Part shown: piece by piece, positions 24,101 to 38,100 of the stretch
How the letters are laid out: each line of letters starts with the position of its first letter
Position numbering within the stretch: the stretch's first letter is position 1
Assembly (NCBI RefSeq): GCF_021347895.1
Contig: NC_067116.1
Location: forward strand, 44,574,628-44,638,627
Source of the DNA: Acanthochromis polyacanthus
Lineage: Eukaryota; Chordata; Actinopteri; Pomacentridae
Length of the DNA: 64,000 bases
Reading direction: 5' to 3'
Program-made: the position numbers and the translations under genes
Notes under the pieces: generated by a model
The model's database searches: none
What the model was told of the DNA's origin: nothing
The model's input: the letters and a program-made list of their open reading frames with translations, nothing else

Positions 24101-27100
24101 CGATGACCAGTAAAACCAGAGCACGATGACCAGTAAAACCACAGCACGATGACCAGTAAAACCACAGCACGATGACCAGTAAAACCAGAGCACGATGACC
24201 AGTAAAACCAGAGCATGATGACCAATAAAACCAGAGCATGATGACCAGTAAAACCAAACCACAGCACGATGACCAGTAAAACCAGAGCACGATGACCAGT
24301 AAAACCAGAGCACGATGACCAGTAAAACCACAGCATAATGACCAGTAAAACCAGAGCACGATGACCAGTAAAACCAAACCACAGCACGATGACCAGTAAA
24401 ACCAGAGCACGATGACCAGTAAAACCAGAGCACGATGACCAGTAAAACCAGAGCACGATGACCAGTAAAACCAGAGCACGATGACCAGTAAAACCAGAGC
24501 ATAATGACCAGTAAAACCAGAGCATGATGACCAGTAAAACCAGAGCATGATGACCAGTAAAACCAGAGCATGATGACCAGTAAAACCAGAGCACGATGAC
24601 CAGTAAAACCAGAGCACGATGACCAGTAAAACCAGAGCATGATGACCAGTAAAACCACAGCATAATGACCAGTAAAACCAGAGCACGATGACCAGTAAAA
24701 CCAGAGCACGATGACCAGTAAAACCAGAGCATAATGACCAGTAAAACCACAGCACGATGACCAGTAAAACCAGAGCATAATGACCAGTAAAACCAGAGCA
24801 TAATGACCAGTAAAACCAGAGCATAATGACCAGTAAAACCAGAGCATAATGACCAGTAAAACCAGAGCATGATGACCAGTAAAACCAGAGCACGATGACC
24901 AGTAAAACCACTGCATAATGACCAGTAAAACCACAGCATAATGACCAGTAAAACCAGAGCACGATGACCAGTAAAACCAGAGCACGATGACCAGTAAAAC
25001 CAGAGCATGATGACCAGTAAAACCAGAGCATAATGACCAGTAAAACCAGAGCATGATGACCAGTAAAACCAGAGCACGATGACCAGTAAAACCACTGCAT
25101 AATGACCAGTAAAACCACAGCATAATGACCAGTAAAACCAGAGCACGATGACCAGTAAAACCACTGCATAATGACCAGTAAAACCAGAGCACGATGACCA
25201 GTAAAACCACTGCATAATGACCAGTAAAACCAGAGCACGATGACCAGTAAAACCAGAGCACGATGACCAGTAAAACCAGAGCACGATGACCAGTAAAACC
25301 AGAGCATAATGACCAGTAAAACCAGAGCATGACCAGTAAAACCAGAGCATGAACGTTTTGATTTGTTTTTGTGTTTTTTCCCCCAAATGTTCCAAATGAA
25401 AACAGAATTCATTCATTCGTTCACAAAGTGCAGATCACAGTTTATCTACAAAAGCACAAAACATTCAGTCACAGCGATCTGGAACTGAATCTAGTATTTT
25501 ACTTTATTATCAAAACAACTTGTCAAGGTCTAGAATTAGGTCTGCTCTCTGATCACTTCTACTTCAAACACACTCCACCCACTTTCCTATGATATAAGAG
25601 GATGATTTAAAAAAAAAAGAAAAAAAAAACGGACTGCATATTTGCAAGTTACACTGATGCTCCAAGTCATAAAATGTATTAGTACGGCACAGTGGGCTGG
25701 GACCTGGAAATCTAGAAAATTTGACCCCCTCCAAATTGCTTTTATTTTTGTTTTTCTTATAGTAGAATAAAAATCCAGTTCAACAAAAAAAAAAAAAAGT
25801 CAAACGGTCTATTCTTTAAAAAGTTCGGCCAGTTTGAATCTCAGGAAATGACACATTCCACAGGCGTAAAAAAATTGATATTTGAGCTTTTCATTCTATT
25901 TCTTTTTGAGAAATTAATAATTTTTACCTGAGATTTTAACAATATTCAGGTTTACCTGCTCCAGATTTTCTTAATTGCTTAAATTTAGAAGATTTCTGCA
26001 AAGTTTGAAAAAATGTAGTAAATTTTCACTTTTTTTTCTGAGACTATTTTCATGTACCACCCAGAATATTTTCACTTGCCATAAGCCAGATATGGGAAAG
26101 TATATATTTTCTGAAAGAATAGGATGTCAGGTGTTGAAAAATACAAGTGTCAGAAAATCTGGCTTATGGCAACTCTCACAGATCAAATTTTACTGAAGAA
26201 GGTCTAAGTTCCCCTGTGTGGGCGATTGATGTTAACACGTATGTATCGAAATTGTAAGTAGTACTTCTAATATACACAAACTTTGCAGTATAAAAAGACT
26301 TCTAGATGTCTAAGTGTAACAACTGTCTTCAAATTTTGAAAATGGTCATTTAAGGCATCAATTTAGGGCAGATTTCATAAAAAATTCTTGAAATTTGGTA
26401 GATTTTTCCAGTTTAGACTTCATGTTTCACTGTTATGTTTTTTGTAAAGTAGTCATTTACTCTGCATAGAATTAGTTAATAAAACATTTGAAGGCAATAT
26501 CATGTCTCGCCTTTCAAATTTACGTTTAATCACCAAATTCCATCGGTGGAACCCTACACTTATGTCTAGAAAAATCTCCCTGCAGCCTCAACTTTTCAAT
26601 ATAATTTAAAGATATCTTTTTATATGTATTCCCAAGTATACTGCGGATGAAATGAGCCCTCAGTCACTACCAGGGGATGATTTTTAGCCAAGATATTACA
26701 TTTTTTCCAAAAAATAAGCCGAGCAGCCGACTGTGCACCGTCTCCAAAAATGGTTGCAAAAGGCGACTGAATGACCTCAATCTACAGACCTGTAGTACAG
26801 TTAAGTTTATGCACAAGTTCTAGAATGAAGATCTGTTTATTTGTATTCTGTCTCCACAACTCCACACCTCATCCCAGCATCACTACACTTATCCACTAAT
26901 GTCTCTGCCCAAGTTCTCTAAACCAATCAGGGCTTTAAATTCATTGCAGTTCTGTCACTCCTTCCACGCCGCTGATCGTCCGTCCCTCCTCCTCATCCAC
27001 CTGCTAACTTTGCTCCACCGGCTCGTCCTCGTCCCTGCTTCATGATCCTGTTTATCACCAGAGTCTAACCACTAAAAAACTTCAACTTATCATGCTTCAC

Positions 27101-29074
27101 GTTTACCGACGAAGCTAACAATGCAACCAGCTACGTCAAAGGCCTTGAACATCTTCAGAAAGGATTGAAAATGAACCTCGACTCAAAGCCGGCTACAATC
27201 CTGATCCTTAGCCATTAAACATTTCCTCACAAAAACAACCACTACTGATCCACTTTGCTCGGGACTCACCTTGAAGCAGTTCTCTTCGGCCATGACTCTC
27301 TCGGCTTTCCACTGGTAGCTGGTCTCCCACGCTGCTCTGACGCACTGCGAGGACAGGTTTCCCCCCGCCGCCCCTCGCTTCCTCTCAGCCAGGTAAAGAT
27401 CGACCACCTGCAGACACACCTCGTCGCTCACCAGGTGCTGCAGCTGAAGCCAGAGAGGCGGAGATTAGGTTAAACGCCGTAAACGTCCTCGCCGGCTAAC
27501 ACGAGCGCTCGGCCCGGACGTCTCCTCCTACCTGCCGGATGATGTTGTGGATGACCTTGTCGATGGTGAAGCCGATGTAGGCGTGGATGGTGAACATCTC
27601 CCGCAGCGTGTCTTCGTACTGGGTGGAGTCCAGGTTGCCGTCCAGCAGGCTGCGCACCATGTCCAGGAAGGCCGGGTAGTATTCCTCCAGCTCCACCTCG
27701 CCTGTGGAAGGAAAGCGACGCCACATCTGTTATAACACGAGTCAGAGCGGGTCTGTCCTGGACGAAGCTTCCTCTTGTTTTTCACAATAAAACACCAAAA
27801 TCCAGATGTAGTTCTCAACCAAAAGCAGAGATGGAATAAGCACATGAATCAAGAAAAGCAACGGCTTGTCAATTAACAGCTGAAAAATAATCAATAATCA
27901 TTTTAGTCTTTTTTGATAATTGATTCCCAAGTCACAAAAATACCCCAAATTGGAAATGAGCCACTTTCTTGGCCTTAAAACACAGTGAATAAAACACTTT
28001 TCGTTCCTTATTTTATCAGTTTTACTTTGATTCAAACTGTCTTCCATTTCTTTCAGATATTTTTTAACCTTTTCTACCACAGCTGTCCACACACCATGCT
28101 GTGTTTTTAGTTCTGATGCTTTTATTTTGCTGCCTTGTGATGACTTTTGTAGCTTGGATTCTGTAATGTGAAAAAGTAGCAATTTTCTTGGCGTCATTTT
28201 ATAGTAAACTGAAAATTAAGGTGCACACCACCTATCAGAGAGCCTTTCCTTATTTTTATTCTTCTTTCAATTTTTTTTTGCCCTTTCTAAACCATGCAGT
28301 GTTTTTTTTAATTCTGATGCTTTTATGACTTTTTATTTTGTGAATCTCGTAAGTTGGATTTTGAAAGAAGCACTTTAAAAAAAAGATTGTCATCATTGTT
28401 ACAACTGTTACTGCTGTTATTCTTACATAACACGTGTAAATATTTGCATAAAAATCTGGTTTGACTGATTTTGTCTGTTCTATAGCAAGTTAACAGAGAA
28501 TAAAAATCCAAAGTAATTTTTAAAAACATCCTTAACGGCCTTAAACAGGTCTTTAAAATCAGTTGAGGATTGCAAAAAAAATGTATAAAATTCTGCTCCA
28601 GTTAAAATAACACCAAAGCTTATAACCAGAGTTAAACAAATAAAAACTGACTGTGTGTGTAGCAGATAAATTCTTCTCTCATATATTTTATACATTTATG
28701 CTGTTTCAGAGGAGCATCCACATATTTTCCTCCTGGTTTGTTCACTGTCTGTTCCGTCTGTGTGCACTGATAAAAATAAAAAATGTGGAGTTCTTACAGA
28801 GGTTTGGTTCTGCAAATAGGAAACAGACACGCTGGCTCAAACCGATGTACACAGCACTATTTCAGCATGTCCCGTGCACATTCGCGCTGGTGCATGTTTG
28901 TGCTCGTGCACAAGATGATGAATCTGTAACATGCTAGCTTAACATGTTAACAAGATACAATATAGATACTATATCACCAGAACTGCATCCTCCACCTTTA
29001 ACCCTCATGTCGTCCTGTGGGTCAAAATTGATCCGTTTTAAAATGTGGTAAAAAAAAAAAAAATCTACACAGCA

Positions 29075-29124
<50 letters not shown>

Positions 29125-32100
29125 TTTTTCCCCCACAGTGGACCTTCTGATGTCCACATTTTCAACATTTTTGGGAAATCTTTGAACATTTTTTGGTGGG
29201 AAAAAAGAAATGTTGAAAAATTTTCTTTAAGAACATTCACATAAAAATCAACCAAAATCCTGCAAAATTCGCTGGATTTTGGTTGATTTTTATGTGAATG
29301 TTCTTAAAGAAAATATTAGAAGTTTTACTCATATACATGGAATCACTATAGATATTTTTAGGGTTATTTTGGAAGATTTTACTCATTTTTTGAAAATACT
29401 TGCACAAATTTTTTGCCAAATCTGGGGATTTTTTTTTTTTAAAGTAAAACCTTTAAAGGAAACTTTTAAGGAACTTTTGAATTTTTCTGAAGGTTTTGCA
29501 GATTTTTAAGAAATTTGGGGAATTTTTTGCTGAATTTTTGGATTTTTTTCAGACAAGGAAACAATATTTTTTGTTGCTCGTAAATGAGGACAACAGGAGG
29601 GTTAATCACTGACAGGGATAAAAAAGTTTCATTCTATTTACTACAGCATCACACACTAGGACTGGGATTCATTATTTAAGTGATGCTGCATTAGAAACCA
29701 CGCTTGCATTCAGAGCTCATAATTTACAATTTATCATCTAATCTTCCTGATGAGGTCATTTGTATCGTTGTTTGAGGATCCGATATAAAAACACAGACAC
29801 CTACACTGTCCGTTTAATATTCCTGCCACTTCCAGACTGACATGCTGATGAGCAGCAGCTGAACTCACTGGGCTGTTTGAGGCGGAGCTCCATGGCCAGG
29901 TCGCAGGCCTTTTCCCTCCGGCCCTCCGCCATCAGCAGCCTCTCTCGGCTCTGCTCGGCTCGGTGCTCCAGCAGCTGTCGTTCGGCTTGTCGGTAAACTC
30001 GCAGCAGCCGCGAGCACAGAGTCTGGTGCAGCCGCAGGAAGAAGTACCAGTTGTTGTTGACGAAGAAGAGGTTGTAGACGCCGTCCAGCTCCTTCTGGTG
30101 CTCCGCCTCGGGGTCGCGCAGGTCCACCTTCTCCCCGGTCGCCCCGGAGCCCGTCTCCATCGGCGTGGACACGGGCGTGGATGTGGTCGTTCCTGCAGGC
30201 TGGCTCATGCTACTGGAGGTGGTGGAGGCCTCGGTGTCTGCCGGCTGGGATGGGCTGCAGCGCCTCCTCCTGGACTCCCCGTTGAGGTGCTGCTGTGGTT
30301 GGGGCTGTGTCTGAGGCTGTGACTGGGCAGGCTGGGGTTGAGACTGACTACCTGTGGCTGCTGCTGCTCCTGATGCACTGGTAGAATTACCGTTTCCTCC
30401 TCCACCTGCAGCAGCAGCAGCTCCTCCTCCTCCTCCTCCTCCTCCTCTCTCTGCTCCCTCCTCGGGCTCAGCCTCCTCATCAGTCCATTCTTCGGTATCG
30501 CTGAGCTCGCCGCGGCGGGAGAAGAACAGGTCGGGGACAAAGTGCTGGATAATGCGCTTGATGTGGTCCTTGTCATCTTTGTGGATGGTGGGCTGACGCT
30601 TGACGTGGTAGATGATGAGTGAGGCGGCGTCCTCCAGGATCTGCTTGTCCTCGTACGTGAAGACCATGTGAGGCTCGCTGGACGAGGCCGACCCAGAGCC
30701 GTTGCGTCCCTGTTGGCCGACTCCTCCCTCCTCTGTGCTCTGCTCCTGACGCTGAGATAAACGGGGAAAAAAAAAACAAAAGCGAAAATTAAAGCAGGAA
30801 AATGCGCTGCCACACGCCGAGTTTGAAAATGAAAATTGTTGATTCTAATCTGTTAATTGACCTCAGAGAAATTAATCCCCCCCCGTATAAACTGTAACAG
30901 GGAAACTACACAGCAAACACAAAGCTCTCCTCTGACACAAAAGATGAAAAGAAAAGCGACACACGAGGAAATTACTAATCCATCTCAACTCAAGGTTCAT
31001 TTGCTTGTTTGTTCTCGAGCTTTCAACTGAACCACACCGTCCTCATCGGCAGCCTGAGAATAAACGGTTGAAATTAAAAACAAATGTTCAAGGCACGTTT
31101 GACTGCATGCATTCCAATATCCATACATCTATAACAAGATTTAGCACATCCCAATACATAGTATATTGTATGCAATATGCTAAAAACACCAGAACGTTCT
31201 ACTACGACTGGCTGGATTTTGCAGCATGCAAGTAAGCAAGCTTTTCTGGCAGAGAACGCACAGACAGATTCAGCACGATACATGGCTAAAGTCCAAGAAT
31301 AAAGCACCATATCAAAACAAAGTAGCATGTTTCAGTTGTATGTACACCGTATGACAGTGTGTGAGGGCAGCTGTTGTATGTACTGAACCCTCCTGTGGGT
31401 CAAATTGATCCGTTTTAAAGTTTGAAAATGTGGGAAAAAAAATGTGTATTTTCACAGTGAACCTTCTGATGTCCACATTTTCAACATTTTTGGGAAATTT
31501 TTCAACATTTTGTGGTGGGAAAAAAGAAACGCTAAAAATGCTTCTGAAGAACATTCACACACAAAAATTTTTTAAAAAAATCAACCAAAATCCAGTGAAT
31601 TTCGCTGGATTGTGGTTGATTTTTTTTGTGAATGTCCCTAAAGAAAATATCAGAAGTTTCACTGGGAAGATTTTTATTTATTTTTTGAAAATATTTGCAG
31701 GAATTTTCTTGCCAAATTTGGGGGATTTATTAAAAATTAAACTTTTAAGGCAAACTTTTAAGGAGTTATTTGAATTTTCCTCCTGAAGGTTTTGAAATTT
31801 TTCAGAAATTCGGGGAATTATTTTGTTGAATTTTTGGATTTTTTTTCAGACAAGGAAATAATATTTCTTGGTGCCCATAAATGAAGACAACAGGAGGGAG
31901 AAAAGAAAAAGTGTGCGATTTGTGTCTTGCATTGATGCTGTCAACATGTTTCACCTTTTAAGTGGCATAAGACGCTTTTTTAAAATGTTTTGTCAACTCT
32001 TGCTTCCACCAGCAAGCTTCTCGCTTATTTTTTGGTTGGTCTGGTTTTCTATGTTCTTCTTTAGTTAGAATATAATGAGCAACTTGATTTTGTCATATCT

Positions 32101-35100
32101 GGTCCAACTTTAGGTGTGGTGTTATAACCTAGCCCCAAAGGTAAACAGGAATGTAATGTGATGCTTCACACTCGGCCTTATGGGGATTTGTCATTTCACT
32201 GGAATGATGCTGGCAAGTGCAACAGCTTTACTGCAACTTGTGGGAAAAAAAGCACCTAAAAAGTCAAGTAGTGAGAAACTTTGAGCTGATAAAGGAAACC
32301 AAAAACCAGAATGCAAACCGAGTTACACTGGGATCAAACGGCTCAAACGTATCTCAGCAGTACAAAGACAGACATCCAGTTTCAGTGGTTTTGGCAACAA
32401 ACCCCAAAGTCTGCGATATTGACGCTTTCCTACTTCACATCTCGCTATCTTTTCGAATACGGGAGCTTTTACCTCATCATAGACGCTTTCAATCTCATTG
32501 AGGAGGCTCTTCGACCGCAGAGCCTTCATGTCGTTCTGTTTGAAGTTCACTCCTTGGTGGTCGAGGGACTTCAGGTAGGCCTTCTCGTACTGCTCCCTCC
32601 AGATCTTATTGAAGCCCTGCTGGGCCTCCCTCCACTCCTCCTCCTTGGCTTTCAACCTGGAGACGAAAACGCAGCTTTAACGTTGATTCCTTCAAATAAA
32701 ACACAGCTATATTCTAGGGCTGGGACTTTAGCGCGTTAATTCTATTAATTAATTACAGAAAAAAACGGCGTGTTAAAAAAAATAGTGCATTTAATCGCAC
32801 CTTTCTCAGTTCCCTAATTTCACTGATGCACACTCCAGCCCAGTAGGTGGCAGTAATGAACCTAAAGTCTGTTTGTCAGCCGTGAAGAAGATTCATAGGA
32901 ATGACATTGAAAGACGTCAAGAAAGTTTGTTGAACAGTGAAGGGTCATTTCATGTGGTTTCAATAATGGGTGTTGCTGCATCATCTAGAAATTGGCTACA
33001 TTTTCTTGTGATGGAAGATAGACACAAAACAACTTTCCATGCAAAAAACTACAGCTCCAGCTCTATTAGTTCCAAACTTATGGGATCATGAATTTTTTAG
33101 AATTTGGGCTTAAACCCACCACCTAAATCCTCACCTAGGATTTTGCCCCATTTAATATGCGATACCCCCAGAAGTCTCCAACATTGTAAGTTATCATACA
33201 ATTTTGTTTATAATAGGACAGAGCGGTCCTTGGGTCAACATTTATAACATTTCTAGTAATTTTAGACCCATAAAACCTACTTGCGAGTGTGTTTTTCTTA
33301 ATTTTTAGCATTTTTAGAAGGCTCCTGTGGTCTGTAGAGAGTAGCTAGGAGGCTGTGAGGCTACATGTGATGTCAGATGGTTTCAGCCATCAACAATGTC
33401 TAGAGGCTGAGAAATAAGCAGTTACATAGTCCAAAATCCTAGGCGAGGATTTAGGGGGTGGGTTTAGGTCCAAATTCCAGAAATTTGAAGAGGTCATAAC
33501 TTTGGAACTAGTAGAGATGGAGACCTATAATTTTGCATGGAAAGTTCTATTGTAACTATCTTTCAGCACATAAAACCCTGAGAAAATTGTCAATGGTGCA
33601 GCAACCACTTTTCTGGAAGTTGTGTGTTTTCACATGAACTGACCCTGAAGGAAGACGAGACGCGTTGAGCGGAAAGTTTTCTTTTAAAAGTCTTCCCGAT
33701 GGCAGCTAAAAGCATACTTCAAGCCGACGGCATCACCTCAATGCTAAACATGTTGCTGTTAGCACCAGAGCTAACAGTAGCAACGACAGTCCTGATACCA
33801 GCTAACGGTGTAGCCATCCCATAATAGACCACTTTTCAATATACTGAAAGCGTTTGAGTTTATAAAAACTCATAAAATGTTGAATATAGTCGCTATAATT
33901 GCCCTGTGACTTTGCAGTAATCTGTGAATGTAGCAGACAGATGAAAAATGCAGATAAACAGAAATGAAACAAACATGTTGTTCAGGTATTTGTCTATTCA
34001 TCTGTTCACTCAACCAACATCTATTTGAATTAAAAACTTTGCTTATTGTGTCAAATATTGCCATTTGAAAAAAAAAAAAAAGTGACTAATTACAAAGCCT
34101 CTTATTAATTACACTAACCACTATCTTCTATGTCGTGGAACCACATTTGGCAGAACACCGGTACAGTGGCAAAAGCACCGTTTATGCAGCAGGATGAACA
34201 AAGATCACCGTCCGTTAATACAAGCATCTGTGACTCACCGTTACTCAGCAATTAAAGCGTTCCATCATATTGCTTAAACCTTCCTGCCAGTAATACAAAA
34301 TGCAGAAATGTGCTCCGTAACTGCAAGCAAGAACCTCATTTCTATAAGCGTCAAGATGTAAACGTGCAAAACGAGAACACCACCTCATGTTTTTATGCCT
34401 CCATTAGCCAGTCAAGCTGCAGTTTACATCCGTTTTATAACACATGCAGCGAGAACTACAGTGTTAAAGTTCAGCGAAAGAAATAAAACGGTCAGATTAC
34501 TTGTCTGAGTTCATTTGTTTGGCCAATAAAACTGCTTCTGACAGATTCTAAAGATGAAGCTATGACAGCAGGAGTGATTAAAATATGGATGCTGCTGCAC
34601 AGAAGCTAAAAACTTCAAAAGATGTATGCTCCATAAACGCTTCCAACCGAGATCTACACCCATCACCACGGTTCCAAGGTGAGCACCGAGATGTGAAATA
34701 CGATCGCTTCCCCTCCTTTTGTTCCTGGTGATGAAAAACGGCCAGAAAAAGTGTTTTTGCAGAACATTAAGACGTCACAGTGAAGTCGACCTTTGGATGT
34801 AAAAGTTCATCATTTTAACCCGTTTGGCATTTTTGTGTAGTTTTGTCATAATTAGCTCATGGATTCTGGAGTTACGGCTAAAAATGTGTTCTGGGAGGTC
34901 AAAGTGACTTTGGCCACCAAAATCTAATCGCTTCGTCAGCATTCCTGTCCAAATTTCAAGAACTCCCCTCAAGCTGTTCCCCATATTATTATATTCAAGG
35001 GAATGAGACGGACTGACAAGACTCTCCAGCACAAAGGTCTAATTAGAGCATTTCATTAATGTGTTGAATTAACAGAATGGTAATGCATATAAAGGAAGCA

Positions 35101-38100
35101 GAAATGCTGAGAGGACAAGACACCGGACAGAAAAAGACAGCCCTGACCTCTTCAGCACCACAGGCACGGCGGTGGCGGGACTCCTCTTCAGTCCCTCGAT
35201 GATCTCGGGGGCTTTGTCGCCATAGATACGGTACACGGCACGGCGCTGGATGACCTCAGAGGTGCCGCCCAGGCAGTCGTCTAGTCTGAATCGGTCCTGG
35301 TCCTCCGGTGACAGGCGGGACAGCTTCTTCTGGACGCTCTCCAATACCCTGATGGTGGCCAAGTTGGTCTCCAGAACAACATCCAGCTTTAGGAGAAGAA
35401 TCAGAGACGGAGAGCTTTGAGAAGGCAGCGTCGATTAGAGCGCAGAGCTGGATGTGCGAAAACAACTTATCTCAGGTCACGAGGAGATAAAAATACATGT
35501 AGAGCAAGAACATAACAAGAAACATACATCAGGGTTTGACATCTTTATCTTGTCTGTTTTCCAGGGTCGATATAGATTATTGGTGTTTAAAAATACAGAT
35601 AGTTTAGAGCTGGTTCTAACTGAACGTGTAGTAGAAACAAATAAAGCATCACAAGAAGATGTTCTCTTCCGTTTACTGTGAGATTAATCCTCCTGTTGTC
35701 CTCATTTATGGGCAACAAAAAATATTGTTTCCTTGTCTGAAAATACTCAAAAATTCCACAAAAAAATCCCCAAATTTATAAAAAAAAATCTGCAAAAACC
35801 TTCAGGAAGAAAATTCCAATAATTCCTTCAAAGTTTCCCTTAAAAGTTTTATTTAAAAAAAAGTCCCCCAACTTTGGCAAGAAAATTACTGTAAATATTT
35901 TCAAAAAATTAGGAAAAATTTTCCAAAAAAAATCCCAAAAATATCTAAAATGATTACATATATATCAGTGAAACTTCTAATATTTTCTTAAGAACATTCA
36001 CATAAAAATCAACCAAAATCCAGCAAAATTCGCTGGATTTTGGTTGATTTTTTTGTGAATGTTCTTCAGAAACATTTAACATTTCTTTTTTTTCCCACCA
36101 AAAAATGTTGGAAGATTTCCCAAAAATATTGAAAACTGGACATCAGAAGGTTCACAGTGAAAATATATTTTTTCTCCACATTTTCAAACTTTAAAACGGG
36201 TCAGTTTTGACCTGCAGGACGACACGAGGGTTAACGGAGTTTTTCTCTTTCAGTTTTGTCTCCAGTTCTTCTTCGTTTCCCTCATCCATCACCGTTCTAT
36301 CATTTTAACAGCCCACTCCATATCACATCCTCAAGCGCTATTCATAATTGTTTTCCAGCCTCCGTTTCAGTGTAATCTGTGGTCGTTTTCAAACGTAGAT
36401 GCTAGCTGTTAGCATAGCCTCAGTCACTCTGGAAGCAGCTCGTTTCCTGATTTGTGCTGATGGCTGTGCTTCTCGTTCAGTTTTTGCAGGTTGCGTCTCT
36501 GCTAGAGGAATGTTTCTGTCAGTTAGAGCAGGCTGCTGAAATGAATCTTACTGTAGAGAGATGCTACAGGTATTCCTGACAGCGTAGCTTCAGGCCTGAC
36601 AACAAAACCTCTGAGTGGTAAACTTTTAAGTTGCACTGACACCACAAAGGGAAGCAGAGTAACAAGGAAACTGGGTATTAATCCACTTTATCAGTACTCT
36701 GTTAATAATGATATTGATAATTGGAAAAATGATTAAGATGTACTCACCTCAAACCTTTCATCCTCGCAGCGATGCAGCTGTTCCTCATAAGGAGTCTTCT
36801 TGGAGCTGACAAAGGTGGAATCTTCTGACCAGGAGGGGAAAGACACCCAGGTGTCGTTCAACACCTACAAACAAAACAGATGAAGATGGAAATCATCACT
36901 GGGGAGACCGTTCTTACAGGAAAACATTTCATATTTACATATTTTAGTTCCACTTCAGTGTATTTTTCACAGGCTACTCAGTGGTCTAGTGGTTCGCACT
37001 TTGGCCTTGCAGCAAGAAGATCCCCGGTTCAAATCCCGGCCTGGGATCTTTCTGCATGGAGTTTACATGTTCTCCCTGTGCATGCGTGGGTTTTCTCCGG
37101 GTACTCCGGCTTCCTCCCACAGTCCAAAAACATGCTGAGGTTAATTGGTTACTCTAAATTGTCCGTAGGTGTGAATGTGAGTGTGATTGTGTGTCTGTAT
37201 ATGTAGCCTGTGACAGACTGGTGACCTGTCCAGGGTGTCCCCTGCCTTCACCCGAGTCAGCTGGGATAGACTCCAGCACCCCCCATGACCCTAGTGAGGA
37301 TAAAGTGGTGTATGGATGGATGGATGGATGGATGGATGGATGGATGGATGGATGGATGGATGGATGGATGGATGGATGGATGGATGGATGGATGGATGGA
37401 TGGATGGATGGATGGATGGATGGATGGATGGATGGATTTTTCACTATTTACTGCTCTACAGGTGGCAGTAATACACCAGAAAAACCCACAATACACCAGC
37501 AAAGACCGCAAGAAGAGCAGCATGTTTCATTCTTAATGTTTTATGAGGATGGAAGGAGGCCTGCCACTGCTCACGATTTTTTACTGGCAACTATTTCATC
37601 AATTGAACTTTACATTCTTCTTCATTTACATTCATTTTACTGTAACAAACTACATCACCGTATAATGCAGCACAATAGATATCAATATCTGAAAATGTTT
37701 TCGGGGTTTGGCTGCATTAAAATCCAGTATATCTGAGCACAGAGAGCAGGAGAGAAGCTAACGGATGTAGAGTGCCTCCTGTGTGTTTCTCTTTAGGTGC
37801 TGCTCTGATCTGCCATTCAAACCTTGCAAAGTTTACAAGCCACCTTTTTGTTCTGTGACCATTTGAACAGCTTCCAGTACTTTCAAAGCCTTGGGTCTTT
37901 GGAAACGTCTACATTTAACTGAATTAGCCTGCAGCTGACCGATGACTGGAGCCAAAAACGACAAACGGCATGACGCTACAGGAAAACAACACTGAAGAAA
38001 ATGATGCACTGAAGTTGGAAAAAAAAAAAAAGAGGCATCTTTTAAGAATCGCGATGCCTTTTTAGCGTTGTCAATTATGTCGATTTACTGCAGCAGCTCT

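Larger units (their letters stand above)
32715..34130. mobile_element. hAT-like element with a nested foldback (sin3b intron 11)
   Basis: The left end, TAGGGCTGGGACTTTAGCGC, is the usual start of fish hAT non-autonomous elements. It is followed by an AATTAATTAATTACA-rich zone and a GTAGGTGGCAGTAATG block. A matching right end was not found; the boundary near 34.13 kb is approximate and the copy may be truncated. A second foldback element is inserted at 32941-33646. No transposase domain was seen. Confidence 0.55.

Noticed and set aside
22798..25351. CRISPR array
   Set aside because: The array is a continuous tandem repeat without unique spacers, and the genome is eukaryotic.
22769..25416. 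Three overlapping minus-strand frames of 853, 872 and 498 codons read as a giant Trp/Phe-rich membrane protein
   Set aside because: They are translations of the 21-bp intronic minisatellite; all three frames are open because the unit lacks stop codons. There is no independent start context, splice context or family similarity.
29963..30596. Plus-strand frames of 119 and 80 codons opposite sin3b exon 13
   Set aside because: They are antisense shadows of the low-complexity coding exon.
37000..37060. Possible tRNA gene (A- and B-box-like sequences)
   Set aside because: The boxes belong to the tRNA-derived head of the V-SINE; no cloverleaf with a proper acceptor stem could be drawn. The same applies to the copy at 53720.
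37154..37736. Frames rich in Met-Asp-Gly-Trp or Ile-His-Pro-Ser
   Set aside because: They are read-through of the GGAT repeat tail of a V-SINE on either strand.
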